Shown here one piece after another: positions 25,601 to 40,600 of a stretch of DNA of 64,000 nt (positions are counted from its first letter, which is position 1; each line of letters begins with the position of its first letter). This DNA comes from Emydura subglobosa (taxonomy: Eukaryota > Chordata > Testudines > Chelidae). The translations under genes were made by a program, and so were the position numbers. The notes under the pieces were generated by a model. The model was given only the letters and a program-made list of their open reading frames with translations. It did no database searches and had not been told where the DNA came from. Where the stretch lies: assembly GCA_007922225.1 (NCBI GenBank), contig ML679961.1, positions 61,011,430-61,075,429 of the forward strand, written 5' to 3'.

Positions 25601-28600
25601 ATAGTGGGCAGGATTATTTTACTTTGCTGTTTTTTAAAGCTTTTAATGTCACAACTTGCATATAGAAACTTGACTCAATCCTACATTGCCTCTTATTTTT
25701 AACATCTTAACTGCCATGAGAAATACTATTCTTTAGGAAAGAACTTGAACTTTAGTCTGCTGCTTTCTTTTACATACTGATGTCCATTTTTAGGCATTGA
25801 CATAACCCCGCTGGTCAGTGCGTGTCATAATCTTCTCTGTGCCCGATCCACAGAAGATGCAAATCTGTTACAGCTCTCAGCTTGTAGACTCATGTTTTTT
25901 AGCTCTGGAGGTCCTTGGTTCAATCCCCCAATATTGACCAAGATAGTGACTGTCACATTGGCACAGATTAGAAACTGGTCGTAAGGTTGTGTTCAGAGAT
26001 AAGGGGGAAGTGATGTTCCTGCTGGTTTCAAACTGAATTAGAGCAGGTCTGATTTAACGTTGCTATGAAGCCTACACTTTAACAGCATTGATATCATTCA
26101 AAAGCTACCTGTGTGGAAAGAGTTGAGGGGCTGCTGAAGTCTCTGCATAGATCCCTGGTGGAGGTCAAGATGGAGGCCCCGAATAGCACAGGTTGAGACC
26201 ATGTTGGTCCAGCATATAGTGTCCATTTGTGAGTCTGATACTTTCATTACTTATAACTTTGGGCTTTTGCTCATTCCCACTTCATTGGTTATACTTGATA
26301 TAATTTGCTGGGGTCTCTGGCACAACTTGAGCTATATAGCCTAGTGAATGGGATGTCTTCTGTCATGGTGGAATCAATACTTCATGCACTATATGTATTG
26401 GCAACTCCAAATATTGCTAACAGTAAGTGCCACATGTACAGACACCCATATCTCCATTCTGACCATTGGCACTTTGCGCCGCTGATTATGGGAATTGTTC
26501 TTTACACTTTCTACCTGGTCAGGCTGTCAGCATTCCCTTCACATAGTTTGGTATTCTGAACCAAGCTGGGAAAGGTAGGCTAAGGATTCAGCAGATGGAA
26601 GGGCTGTAGAAATTGCACACTTCTAAGGGGATAGAAAAGGAAAACATCACTAGCTGTATTTTAGACGATTTAGGACTATGCGAAAATGATGATCAAGGCT
26701 TTCCCATTGATTTAGAGACTATAAAACATCATCTCCTGTAAAAATGGGAGTTCCTTGCTGAAGCCTTCTAAAAATTGGGCATCATTGTATACCTAATTCT
26801 TGACTAGGTAGCAAAATAAAGCCCTGTCTACACTTGCGCTTATGGTGGCAAAACTTTGTTGCTCTGAGGTGTGAAAAAAAACACACACCCAAGCGATATA
26901 TTTTGCTGGCATCAGTGTGGACAGCGCTATGTTGATGGTAGACACTCTCCGCCAACATAGTGGCCACCGCTTATTTAGGTGGCTTTATTTTGTCAGCAGG
27001 GGAGCTCTCTCCCACCAACATAATGCGGCCACACTCGCTCTTATGCTGGCAAAATTTATATCACAGGGAGGGTCATACCCCTGAGTGACAAAGTTTTGCC
27101 AGTATAACTGTGAGAGTAGACAAGCATGCAATGATCTTTGGAAGAATTTCCAACTCAGTAGTAAAGTAGGAAAACAAACATCTTGTGCTATGAGGCTGTA
27201 GGCTGTGTGTCTCTACATTTGGAATACAGATTGCAAGGACTATAGTGAGAATTCTATGAATTTATTTTTGAAGTAAGTCTAAAAGGTGAGTTCTGGTAGG
27301 AAAATTTCAATCTTTGATTTAGCAGGTGCCAGTCCTATCCTGGCAAACTCAAGTTTGCAATGTGCAAGAAGGCCTGCATATTCTCATCTTCCAATCTCTT
27401 TGCCCTGAGAAATACATGGTGAATTTTCATGGCTTCATTAATTCAGTTGGGATTTGGTGATAGGTGAGTAGCAGATGAGGACATACTTTGCTTGAGATCA
27501 GTGCTTGCTTCTAGAAGTACATGGCTGAGTTTGGTTTTTAAAAACAGTTGTAATAAGTTTTGCTGCTTTAACTATTCTTTAAGAGACTTCCTTGAAGCTT
27601 TAAACTTTTGGAATGAGATTATATTTACTATTTGGAGAAAGTTACATTTTCCTTATTCTTCCCACCTATCTTTCTCACAGACCTTGTTTTTTCCTGATTT
27701 TTGTATTTGCTGAATCAAGGATATTGATGATTAACATTATGGATGGTTTAATAAAACTGGTACATGTTTTAAAACAAGTCAAAGGAGACAAATCCAGATG
27801 TGTACCATCTAGGTTTAAGAATTTTGAAGTTATGGAAATTGGTTGAGAGCTGGGAACACAGACCCAAAGAGTGTGGCTATCCCATATTTACTGCCTTCTA
27901 AAACAAAGAATTTTAGAAATCACTTGATATATTGCAATACTTTCTGTCGATCTAACAGTAACCTTAATCAAATACATCTCCCATCATGAATAACACACTA
28001 ATGCACTAAATCAACAAATGTCCGACTAGAAAATCTTTAGGTAAGAAAGCTATGGAAAGGGGCACATTTTTAGAATGTTCAGCCTGGCTGATAACCTCTT
28101 ATACTAAAGTTGTCCTTTAAACTAATTTTCTTTACAGTTGAGTTCCATTTACCATTATCAGACTTTATCTTAATGCTCTGGTCTTCCCTCCCCCCTCCCC
28201 ACACACACCGTCTTTCCTCTGATAATGGAACCACAGTGATACTAGTGAAGACTTACCAATCCAGCGCACACAATAAAATATCCTATCCATATACTGTAAT
28301 TCTAAAATCAGTATTTATATAAACAGAATATTCAGCGGCCTTAAATTGGGATGAATCACTGACTTCAAGTGTGCTCTGGTGTTTGACTTATGAGAATAAG
28401 TAACTCATGGAAATCAGTGATGTAGCCATAGAGGAACCATTTTAAAACCTGCAGTTCTTACACTGGAAGGCCACCAGAGATCACCCATTCATCCACATTT
28501 CTGCTGCTGTGCCCCATTGCAGTGGCCTGATGGGTGATACTCAAAAGGTCAGTGAGACGGCTGTTTATGGAACTGACCATTATGGAATAGAATCATGATG

Positions 28601-31600
28601 TAGTGTATAAAACAAACAAGGGGGAAAATTGTTTATCTGGCCGAGATGTGAAAAGGGTAGGTAGTTATGGAAACCCCCACATTTTCTTGACAGTCATGAG
28701 TAGGAAAATGCAATACTTTGGAAAAGAATTTTTTTCTAGCAGTGTTTCTGCATAACAGCCAGCAAAATGGTGTTTTTAACTAAACAGAGTAAATGCTCCA
28801 TCTCTAACGTGAGATGTTAGTCCTTAAAAGTTGTTTTATCTGATGATGGGTGTTATGCTGTATTTTTGCAATTTTCTTTTAAATGATAGTTTAATACCCA
28901 AAAAATAAATAGCACTTTCAGCATTTCAAGTTCTTCTTCCCAGCTTCCCACTTTTATTCTGTTGTTCTCCACTCCCAGTCAGGTTTTGAGAATATGCCAA
29001 AGTGCTCCATATCAAAATTTAACCTTTTTATCCTGTAACGTAATGCTCTCTAAACATATTAAACATTTTTATAAACCTGTGCCATGTCACTGCACGTTTA
29101 GTGCATAGCTAATAATGGAAAAACCTATTTGGAGTTCATGCTAAGTGCAAGTATTATGCATGAAACGTTCATAGCACTATAACATTTTGTGGGTGCTTCT
29201 AATGTGATTTAAGGTGATGCCATGATTCTGCCACATGATTATTTGGGCAGTGGGTAGGGTTGTGGAAAGATCAGGTAAGAATTTTTTACATTGTTTAAAT
29301 TTGTGCTGTAGAAGCTACCTGTGGTGTAACTCCTTATGCATTAGTGTTATCTAAATCTCTTTAATGTTCTGGGTTGACCTTTTTAAATGGGTGAACAATT
29401 CAATTTTGAATTCTTTGCCTATAAATGAATGTATTAACCTGTCTTTACTTCACCTGTTCTGTTCATTTCCCTTCTCCTGTCCCCCTTCCTTTGCATTGTG
29501 TTTCTGAAATGCTGGCTTTGGCTTGGTTCTCTGAATGTTTTGCAGTTTGATTTGAGTATCTGGCTTTGGGCGCCTCTACTGAACTTGGACTTCATTTGCA
29601 CTTACTATTGTGGTTCTTGGAAAACGGAAGTGGGTGTACAATCTAATAACATTGCTGTAATACTGTGTTTTTCTCTTTTCTTCCCTTGAAAGACCGGAAA
29701 GAAGGCAGTTAAGGCAGTTCTGTGGGTTTCGGCAGATGGACTCAGAGTTGTAGATGAGAAAACTAAGGTGAGACTTGGATTTTAAATTGTATCAAAATGC
29801 CTCTACTCTTTCGTAGCCCTATTTTTTTGGGATAAGTACTGGTTTCTGAAAGAGTGTTACATGCATGTGCCCAGTTTAATTATTCATTACTTAGTGAAAT
29901 GAACTGAAATTTTCAGTGAACAATTTGAAATACATATTTCTACCATCTTATTCTGCAGTGTACCCTATGCTCATCTGACTAAACATAGCAGTTAATGTGA
30001 ACCTGGAATCCTGTTTTTGTTTTATCTGCCTAGAAAGCACATTTTCCTGATCACTTCTATGTGCATAGTGCATGCAGAGTCCCCCTGACCCTGATGTCCT
30101 TTATGTACTAGTAGAGGAGGTACATGAGAGATTAATGCATAAAGAAATGTATATTGGTCACCCTAGTTTGCAGTGCATCTGAAGTTTCAAATCATTGCAT
30201 CTTATGAGCAAGCTTCCAAAAATGCAGAAAGGGAGTTAAATAAAACTTACGTGAGGATTGCCATGTCTCTGAGATTTAAAAACCATCTTCATTCTGGAAA
30301 GAAATAATATCTGGGAAACAAACTCATGTCATGTCTCACCTTGAGATCTAAAATGACTGTTTAGTCTTAAATGAAAAACATAAAAATCACTCATTAAGAT
30401 CTTGTATGCTACATTGTGCATGGGAGTTCTTATTCCAAAGTGTTAACCTCTGAAACCAGAGATGCTCTTATATTCTTTTTACCTTATTAAATAAATCAGG
30501 CCATATTTTTAGCTAACTGTGGTCAATAAAATACTATGGTTTGATTTCCTCCAAAGTGAGTTTTTGGTATTTCAAAAGATGATATAGCCATCAGCCCTAT
30601 TTGTACCTGTATTGGTCCTAGAGAGAGCAAGGACTTAGTGGACACAGAAAATGAACAACCTGGTCAACTCAAAAGATGAGCCCTGCAGGTCAAAACTGAG
30701 ACATAAGGGAGGGATGATGTAGGGGAGGCTTGCACTGCCACTACCGGTGACATACCTGGTCTATGGATAAATACAGGTCTTGAACCTCCAAGGCTGTTGA
30801 TCTAACCCATTTCATCAGCATTAAATTCACTGAACCTTTTAAAAAAATACTGGCTGTTTCTAATACACACATACTGATTTAAAAACCAATCAGGAAACTT
30901 TAGTTAAATTAAAACTGTTTTATGAATTCTTTGCTTGTACACAATAATTCATTTAAGAGAATTAGATGGACACTTACTCCTGGGAGGTGATGTGCACTGT
31001 TTTAAAAGTTGAATGAATATTGATCTGGTGGATGAATATGCTAGCACAGACACCAGATATGAACCTCTAAGCTAAAGGAAAACATTTTATAAGAAGCATT
31101 TTGAAAATATTTTGATTGACTTTTGCATGGAAAAATAGTATACCTCTTTTAAGTAATTTTGTGTTTTTATATAGACATTTCTCCTATTAATCTGTGCATG
31201 TAGATCTGGACCATCTAGCTTAACCATCTACCAGTACTACAGCTCTTTTTAATACTTAAATATCTACCTGACACAGTACAGTTCTGATTTTTGCAGTCTA
31301 CTAGATCTTCTAATTTCTTATCCATGCTTGCTCTGCTCACTCATGACACTAGTTTGTACATTCTGTTTTGACTTTTTTGTAGTTGGTTCCACCAATGATG
31401 CCTAAAATGGTTTTCCCTGTCTCTCCAAGTGACACTAGCCTAATCCCAATCCAAAGAAGGATCCTAGGAATCATTCACACACTTAACTCTGAAGAACACC
31501 CATGAATTCTCAGATGGCTATTGTCTTGTCACTCTTCCTCCCTGTATGAAGGCAGGTACAGTATCTGCCTTTTACTGGTACGTACTGGGTATGTCTACAC

Positions 31601-34600
31601 TGCAATAAAACACACATGCTTGTTCTGTGTCAGTTGACTCAGGCTTGCGGGGCTAGGGCTGTGGGACTACAAAATTGCAGTGTAGACATTTGGGCCTGGG
31701 CTCCAGCCTGAGTCCGAACATCGACACTGCATTTTTGTAGTCCATGAGCCCGAGCCAGCAAATGTTGGCCAGCCCGTGAGTGTTCTACTGTAGTGTAGAC
31801 ATGCCCCTAGGTACATTCTTTGTGATGAACCACCAGCATGAGATTCGTTTGCACTTGAACCAGGCTTCTTCATTTGTTCTGCACCATCTTGTAGGTAACA
31901 TGGAAAATGACTTGTATTTTTAAGTAAGCACCTCTTTGCATTCTTGTTTTTGGGGTTCTTTTTCCTTTAGGATCTTATAGTTGATCAGACAATAGAGAAG
32001 GTTTCTTTCTGCGCTCCAGACCGAAATTTTGACAGGGCATTCTCTTATATCTGTCGAGATGGCACTACCCGGCGCTGGATATGCCACTGCTTCATGGCTG
32101 TAAAGGACACAGTAAGTTGGGTGTGATAGGGTCTGCAATTAGCAATTATGACTAGAAGCAGGAAGAGTTCCACCCAGCAGATTTTTGAAATCTATCTGTA
32201 ATAAAACTTAAATTTACCTACAGAACATACTCCAAGGGTTTTTACCCTAAACCAAAATATTGTGTAACTATTGGTGTGGTTGCAACTCTAATTCTTTGTT
32301 TGAATTGTTTGCCCCCCCTCCCCCGTTTGTGGTAGTCTAGTCATCTTATGGAGAGAGATGGTGCCCAGCATGGTGTGTAAATGGAAGGCAGTCAGAACAG
32401 AACTACACATTTAAAAGTAAAGACAGAAGATACTTGTATCTGAAAATGTATACAGCTGAAAACTGAAATAGAAATGACAGTCTCTGAGGTAAAAACTCTA
32501 TAGAGGGTAATTAAATGTAGACCTGGTAGTTTTTTGAGGCCTCTTGCGTGCAAACATACGCAGAAGGCAAAGTAGTTCTAGTCCTCAGAATTAAAATTAA
32601 ACTGCGTAAACTGTGATCACCTTTGGCTTTTAAATATTAAAAGGAGACATTGGGTCTTGTTTGAGCAGGGGATTGGAAGCAGGTTACTTCTGTCACTATA
32701 GGACAGTGGGTCTCTTGAATTCAAGACATTGGCAGTAATACTGAGTGTATCTTTTAGAAGGCTTGAAAGCTTCTTTTGTACAATAATGGTATTGTACAAT
32801 CAATAAAATCTCTGTATGCCTACACCCAAGCCAGCCAAGGTCATACTAGACTGAGTCATGAAGATTCTTAGCATTTCACTGCTGTTTTGGTGAACCTCCC
32901 TTCCTGGCCTCTCATTTTCTAAACGGGGATTACATGTGGGGAAACTTCCTTTTGTATCACAGTAGCCTTGCTCTTTGTTTAGCAAACAGGCGTTGTTATA
33001 GGACTATTGTAAAGCTTAATCTTGAGAATATTATGGACAGCCATTTTCAAAAAGTCTGCCTCTAAGTACTAGTTTAAAAAAGTCTACATTTGTAACAGTG
33101 GCAACCTTTTGGATGTGAGTGCTTGCTGCTCCAAAAAATCGCTTCACAAAATGCCTCCAAGCAGAGTTGTACCCAGAGGCAAGTTATCCGCTAGTATTTT
33201 AGTAGCAGTTACACTGTTTAGTTCATCTGGAAATCACTTATGCTGGGCTTTTCCAGCAATACTTACATAGTAACAGAAGTGAGTCCTTGTACACAAAGGG
33301 TTCATTTAAACCCATGTTGTATGACCAGGCCCAGTAGTTATTTTAGGCTCTTTAATTAGATTATTCTTGGGGGAGTCAGCTTATCACTTAATACACAAAG
33401 CACATGTATGTATGTTTGTTCCAGTTCCTGTATGATGCAATGTCTTCTTGTACAGGGGGAACGACTGAGTCATGCTGTGGGCTGTGCGTTTGCAGCATGC
33501 TTAGAGCGAAAGCAGAAACGAGAGAAGGAATGTGGAGTTACTGCCACATTTGATGCCAGCAGAACCACATTCACAAGAGAGGGATCGTTCAGGGTCACTA
33601 CAGCTACTGAACAAGCAGAAAGAGAGGAAATAATGAGACAGATACAGGATGCTAAAGGTAAAGGACTGCAAGTTTTGTGATTTTTTGCTTACCATGGACA
33701 ATCTGTACGAAGTGTGACTCATAGCCTATGCTGAGAATAAAGGATTAACTTGCACAAAATCCTACATTTCTGGGCAAAACAAAGCTAATCACATGGTACA
33801 GCACACTTTTCATTCCCTGAACTTTTAATGTCAACATGAAGATATGAAACATAATCCCAGCTCTCCTCACTTCTCCACATGCACTCTAGAAAATCAAGAA
33901 GCACTGAACCATGTGTGAATGCAACTAAAAAAAGCTGCTACCTTGTATTTGTTTTTTTAGCAGGTAGGTTAAAAGGTATCTTGTGGAGGGAAGGTGGTAG
34001 GTCCCAGGATAAAAGAGAGCTTTACAATGAAAATGGTCCAGGTAACTTTCAAAAAACTTAAAATAAATAAATAAATAAATAAAATTAAAATTAAAAAAAT
34101 TAAAAAAAAAAAAATTAAGTAATGATAAAATGTAAAATCAAGCCATTTTTGAAGAGTTTTAAGCTCTGGCTTTAGACCAAAAATATGTATCTTTCTGATT
34201 TTGATGATTGTCCAGTTTGCTGGAAAACTGATGCCTTAATGCCCAAAGAGAAAATATTGGAGATTTAAGATCTCCTTTATGAATCAGTTGCTCTGGTCAC
34301 CTTTTCTTTTAGTCAGATATGAAAGTGGTAATGGGCTTCTACAGAGTTTCACAAGCAGAATGAGCGACCTGAAGTAAAGGTTTTAGAATGTTTTAGTATT
34401 TGGCTCCATCTTCTGACTCCAATTTTTGTCAAATAAACAAACTATTAAATGAATCGGGGCCTTCTAGATTTTCTAGTAGCCAAATAGTATTATAGAAAGT
34501 AGTATTCTCCATCGTTTGACAATGGAGTAGAATGTTATCTCTAATAAAACTCCCATAACAAGTTTCATACTTCCACTCCAATCTTGTTAAACTTTAATCT

Positions 34601-37600
34601 TGATATATCTTGTGGTCTTCATCATCCAGCCACTATTCCCGCTGCATCAATTTAAAAATGTACTAAATCAGCGGTTCTCAACCTTTTTTTCCCCCCCGAG
34701 TACCACTCGGGGTAAAATGGGAGGGGGGGTTTTCGGCGGCGGTGGGGTTACATGGGGGGAACAATGCCCTCCACCGAAACCATGCTGCCATTTTCCCCTT
34801 TTCGGTGGCAGGGTTTTGTGTGTGTGGGGGGGGGACGACGACGACTTTCGGCAGTGGCAGGGTTTCGGGGGGGGGACTTCCGGCGGCACGGTACGGCTCA
34901 TGTACCACCCAGCCTTCTTCGAAGTACCACCGGTGGTATGCATACCACTGATTGAGAACCGCTGCACTAAATGAAGCTTTAACTCGGAAGTCAATGTAAC
35001 TCAAGGGCAAGAGTCACAGAAAATACGGTCTCAAGGTGTGAAATCTTTTTCAAGGGAAGACTGATTAGAGGTTTTTCAGTTGAGTGAGAAGCATCCTGAG
35101 CACCTGCAACTAATAGGAATTGAAGGGGCTGGGACATCCCAGTAAATTCCTTCTTATAATCCACACCACTTCAAAAATCTCCAGTGTAACGTTTTTCTTT
35201 CCAATCTTTATTTGTTCAGTTGATGTCTCTTGGAAGAAATTCACATTTTTGAGGTGCTTAGACAGCACCAGCACTCTAGAGTTAGGCGTTGGTTTCTCTA
35301 CTTAAATAATGTTTAATTCTCCTAACACTGATTTGACTTACGCCACAGCTAGAGAGGTGCATTTTTATTCCATATCCCATCCATTTCAAGTTGCAGCACA
35401 TCTACTATTCTAGTAGAGGGTGCCTCCTAGGCAGGGATTATTATTGTAGTGATTTAGTGATGTCAACTTGATACGTGGCTATTAGTTTGTAAGTGACCTA
35501 ACCTGGGCTTAAACCTACATGGCCAGAACTAACCCTGATCTGCATCACCAAGAGTTAAGTTTCAAGTGACATAATTGAAAAATGAAGCATCTGTGCTCTT
35601 TCTTAGAGCACCTTTTGGTGTAAATATAACTAGTGACTGGCAGCTGTTCTTTCTGGAAAGGTAAATACAACTGAAGAATCTGCTTCTTGATCTTGTTCTG
35701 AGATGAACCAGAGATTTTTGCCTTTTGGGACATGTAACTCTTTTAGTAACTTAATTGAATAGAAGTAACACTAACAGTTCTGTCCAGGTTTGTTCACCTC
35801 ACAATTTTACACCAGTTTATAAAATAAATAAGGGGCTGTATTTTTAATCCTAAAAGTTCTTGGTTTAGGGTTGGGGTTTTTTTGAGCCACAACTAAAACT
35901 GAATTGCTTCTGGTTTAGGAACACCTGACATACCACCACCCAGCAGCTAAAAAGGAATATACATTTTAAAAGGCTCCTGCCCTTGTAAAGTGCATGGTCT
36001 TACTTAGTGTTAGATACTGGGAGTGTGATAACTGTTGCCAATGGTGAAACTAACAGCTGTAGAGAACTGATTTTTCTGTTCTAATATTAATACTTGGCTT
36101 CAGAAAGGCAATTTCAACTATAATTACAAGTGTATCTTCTGAAAACACACCAATGCTGCTGACCCTAGGAAAAGTGGTTAGCAATGTTTCACTTGCCTAA
36201 AATTATCTCATTTCTTTTCACAGCTGAAACAGAAGTGAAAATGACAGCAGCTCCAAGTGCTACATCTAGCAATACTGCCCCGTCTCCTGGCTCCCCAACC
36301 TCTCCCACTGCTGACATCACTGCCTCTCTAGATAAAGAGATGAACAATCCCCATGCTATCCCACGAAGGCATGCCCCTATAGAGCAACTTGCCAGACAAG
36401 GCTCTTTCCGAGGTTTCCCTGCCCTTAGCCAAAAGATGTCCCCATTTAAACGCCAGCTTTCCTTGCGAATAAATGAACTGCCTTCAACAGTGCAAAGAAA
36501 GACAGACTTTCCCATGAAGAACTCAGGTAAAAGCAAGTGTGTGTTCTGCTGTAACATTGTCCTTTACAAATGCAGAACTCAGAAGCTTCCTTTCCCTCCT
36601 GGTTTTGACCATGCAGCTAACTTGCTGAGTGCTGTTAAATGTACCAGTTCCTCCTTCCTGCTCTACTTCAGATGGCCTGCCACTAACAAAAAGTGCCACA
36701 TTACAGAACTGTGTTGACAGGGAAGGGATCAGAGGGTTTCATGTGTAAATCATTATCACAAGGCAAACTGATTTATTTGTGATGGTTGAGACTTCCAAGA
36801 GAAGCTCGGGGTGCTGCAGAGAGAGTTGTTGGTGAATTAGTAGGTGGTGCTCTTCCCTCTTTGTCATTAAAGCATGTGCTAATAATGACTTTTCATATAT
36901 AAAAAACACTATAAGGCCTTGATTACTTGTGATCGTTAAAGATCCTGTGACCTTTTTCACAAGTGCTAACCTACAGATCCCTGTCATATTCTGCCTCCCT
37001 AATTTCTTCTTTTCAGAGCAGGTATATGAGCTGCTTTTACCTCCACATCCAAAACAACTGTTTAATGTTAAATGGTGCAAAGTGGCTGTATTTCAGTAGT
37101 ATGTGATGCCATGTCTGTAAAACGTTGCAGCTTTCACACTAAATCATCCCAATAACAGTGTAAATAGTAAGGGTTATTCAAGTTATTAATAAAATCTATT
37201 TAATAGAATCCCATTAAGTAGGATATCCTGCTGCATGATTTATATTCTGATTTAGCAACAGATCCATTTTAAAAAGCTGAAACCTTAAAGTTTAAAAAAA
37301 AAAAAAGAAAAACTACTGAATAAAGGCAACAATAACAGGTAATATTTACGTTTGTTCTTAACCTTTTCATCTTTAAGTTCTGACATTAAAACAGAAGTTG
37401 CCAAATGGTTTCACATCTGTTTAACGTCTGGTAATGAACCACTTAGTGCTAGCTAAATACATTCATATTAAGAATTTATTCTATTACTGTCCCATTTTTT
37501 CAGTTGTCATTACGATTCAGTGTCAGGTTAAAGGGGTTTTGTGGGAGATGTCTTGAGTAAGCATGTCCCTTTTAAGTGGCATACACTCAGTTCGCTTATA

Positions 37601-40600
37601 CCTAGCCTTCCTGAATTTTTCATGTCACTTGTAATCTCTGTGATCCTATTATTTTGTTTACATTGCTTCCATGTATTGTTGAATGGTGTGGGGCTGATAT
37701 CCAGAGGCACTTTTGGAGAGCAAACCATGTAGGAATATCTGGAAAATCTGACGTTTCAGCATCGTTTGCCAAAAATATCTCACTTTTTCCACACACATAC
37801 TGACACAGGAAAATGTGGTCAAGCCTAGTTATACAATAGACATCTAAAAGTTTAACTGTAGTAGTTTTATTAAAAACAAATATACACAAATTTAAGATGA
37901 AGTAGTAGTAAGGATGTGGAGTAATCAGTGAGTTCCTATTATAAATCAAATGTGTCCTTAAGAAATCATTATGTTAAATTATACAACATGAGCTGTAATG
38001 CCTAGGCAGTTTAATAGTGTCAGCAGTCCTGGCTTTTAACTGTCAAATCCATAACACTATACAAGTAAGGATTTGAATTGTCGTTAATGTTCCTTACAGC
38101 TTCACTTTCAGGAAAGCCCGTCTCTCAAAATACCTTTTAGAGGACAAAGTATGTGATCATTCTCTGAATGGCAGCTACACCTAGTGCTAATGAACATCTT
38201 ATTAGCGCGTGAGCTGCTGTCATGCAGTTTGAAGCATATCATTTGAATAGTTGCATCCATTTTACATCTTGAGTCCGATGCCTTGTGAACCACTCGTGTT
38301 GCATAAGACAATATAATGTACAACTATCTTAAATCTGTAACAAAGCTGTGTAAGAACTTACTTTCTGAACTTCCTGGGAATGAAACCTGATATAATTACA
38401 CGTTAAAAATGGATGGCCTGTTCCATCAACCAGGAGATAAGCAGTGAAAAACTCACTTCAAAACTGGAAACCAAATATTCCACTATCTCTCAGGAACACA
38501 ACTCCAAAAATATGCTGGATATGGATTTGTATTTTTACTGCCAAGTCTTTACCAATCTCTGAATCCATGGTGAGCCCAATCTACTATCCAAATGAACAAA
38601 AGGAATATCTTGTGAGATAGGGCAACTTGAGCATATTTTTAACTGCTTTAATATTTACATCATCTTATTTCTGTGTCCTTTTAACTTTTCATGAATAATG
38701 ATCTGTGTTTAATTTTCAGTCCCTGAGGTGGAAGGGGAAATGGACAGCATTAGCTCCCTGTGCTCCCAGATTACTAATGCTTTCAGCGCACCGTCAGAGG
38801 ACCCCTTCTCCTCTGCCCCTATGACGAAACCAATCACAATAGTTGCACCACAATCTCCTGCTGTTCAAGGTTTGTGATTTTTTTAATCTTGCATGGACAT
38901 GTGGGATGATGTTTGTATTTATGTAACATTGCTTTCCAGTTGCATGTCATCACTGTAATGTCTCAGATTTCTTCTTGCACAACCATTATATCATCTGCAG
39001 TTTGAAGACACATTCTACTTTATTCTTGTCATGCGCATATAGCTGTTTGTTTCCTCTGTTTGGTTTTTAATCCTCAAACTCTCAACATCCCATTATGTCA
39101 AGGGGATGATGGGGAGAGACAATGGCTACTTTACTATTCTGGCTACTGAATTGGCATTGCAGTCTTCAGTGTATGCAAGTCAGATGCAGAGGGGCCTCTC
39201 AAACTGAAGATCACAAATCAAGCATGTATATGTATGACACCAAATCATCCATTTGTTCTAAAACGTGGAGACATTTTAACATGAGGTGTGATGAGGTGGG
39301 AGTGAGTTAATTGAGTTACTGGCATCAGATTTTTAGTATATAAGAAATCACATGAATGGAATAAAGTATTGTGATGGGAGAACTTCATTTTTTGAAGCAC
39401 AGAAAACAAAATCAGTTGCATTTGTGTCTAAAATTAATTCTTATCAGTGTTTGTGACTGTCACTGCACCATAATAATTTCCATTCTGATTCTCTCTGCAT
39501 ATCTGCTTTTATTTCAGCCAGTTTGAATCAGCTTTGCTCATAAAACTAACTTCTTATTTACAGATAGGATTTTAAAAATCCACAGTCCAACTGTGTAGCT
39601 AACAGAGTTGATTTGGTATAACTAAACTAACTGGCTTTATAAAGTTTATATGGGCTGTAAATTAGTCACTATTCCATACTGAGCTAATTTACACAAGCTT
39701 TTGTCGTGTGTTTTATGTAAAAGTGGTGTATGTTGGCAGGAATGACAAGGCCCTTTCATCCAGTCACCTGCATGCCTTGCATGAATTAACTGCATTGATG
39801 TTGTCTGCTCCCATTTTAGTTAATGGCACTGCCTCTGCCTTCTGTGTGCTTGCTGTTAAACCATCCCAGGCTGCTGTAGCACCCAAAGCTATGCCAGTTC
39901 GTGAAACCAATCCTTGGGCGCATGCTCCTGCTGCTAATATTGGAGCTGCAGCCGCATTCTCTGGTAAGATTGGCTATAGGTTCTCTGAGTTGTTTGAAAA
40001 ACTTAAGGTCAAAAGTATGATTGAGCCCCTGGAACAGCTACAAATGTCTCGCTGAAGGAGTGGAAGAAACGGTGACAAAAGCTGGAAGTAGTAGGGTTTT
40101 TTTTGAAAGTAGAAGGGGGAAGCCATTAACTGAATGGTTATGGGGTTATAGGCTGTACTGAGAGTTTTGTTTTAGCACCTGATGATTTTCTTAAGCTGCC
40201 AAAAAGGCAAGTCATGGAAATTTAGAGCAAAAAAAAATTAACTGTCTGCTTCTGAACCTAAAATACCTTTTTTATTGGTGCTAAATAAGGGAGTTTTAAT
40301 CTGGTGCTATGCAATCTTTAATGGTTCATTATCTGACTTCTTTGGAAACTAAAGCTGCCACTGAGGCCTCCAATTTGGGCAATGAGGTAGTTGTGTACAC
40401 GGGAAAGGTTTTTTTGGCATAAGCTACAGTGTGAATTAAAACCAATATAGATATACCAATATAACTACCTCCCACATGGGCACTCTTACTCCAGTATAAG
40501 AGTGGCTTTTTTTATATAGCTTATGTTGCTTGGGAATGGGTTTAAGTTAAACCAAAAAGCCGTCTTTATATCAGAATAAATGTGTCCACATGGGATTGAA

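Larger units (their letters stand above)
20450..29692 (+). other. NUMB intron after the microexon
   Basis: 9.2 kb. Contains DIRS copy 2, two back-to-back TIR elements, a third TIR element and a possible tRNA-derived piece. At 24110-24185 a segment ending ggttgggaaccattggcc looks like one end of a hAT element. The remainder (27127-29692) is plain intron. Confidence 0.7.

Noticed and set aside
25876..25935. Functional tRNA gene
   Set aside because: Only a B-box-like motif is present; no acceptor stem or anticodon arm can be paired by eye.
34600..35010. Overlapping 67 to 124-codon frames on both strands
   Set aside because: They coincide with the GC-rich interior of the hAT MITE at 34669-34964 and have low-complexity Gly/Pro/Arg content.
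36184..36717. A 177-codon frame running past the NUMB exon into the intron, as an alternative terminal exon
   Set aside because: The donor at 36527 and exact phase match with 38720 explain the exon end; the extension shows no conservation signal I can see. Intron retention would need transcript proof.
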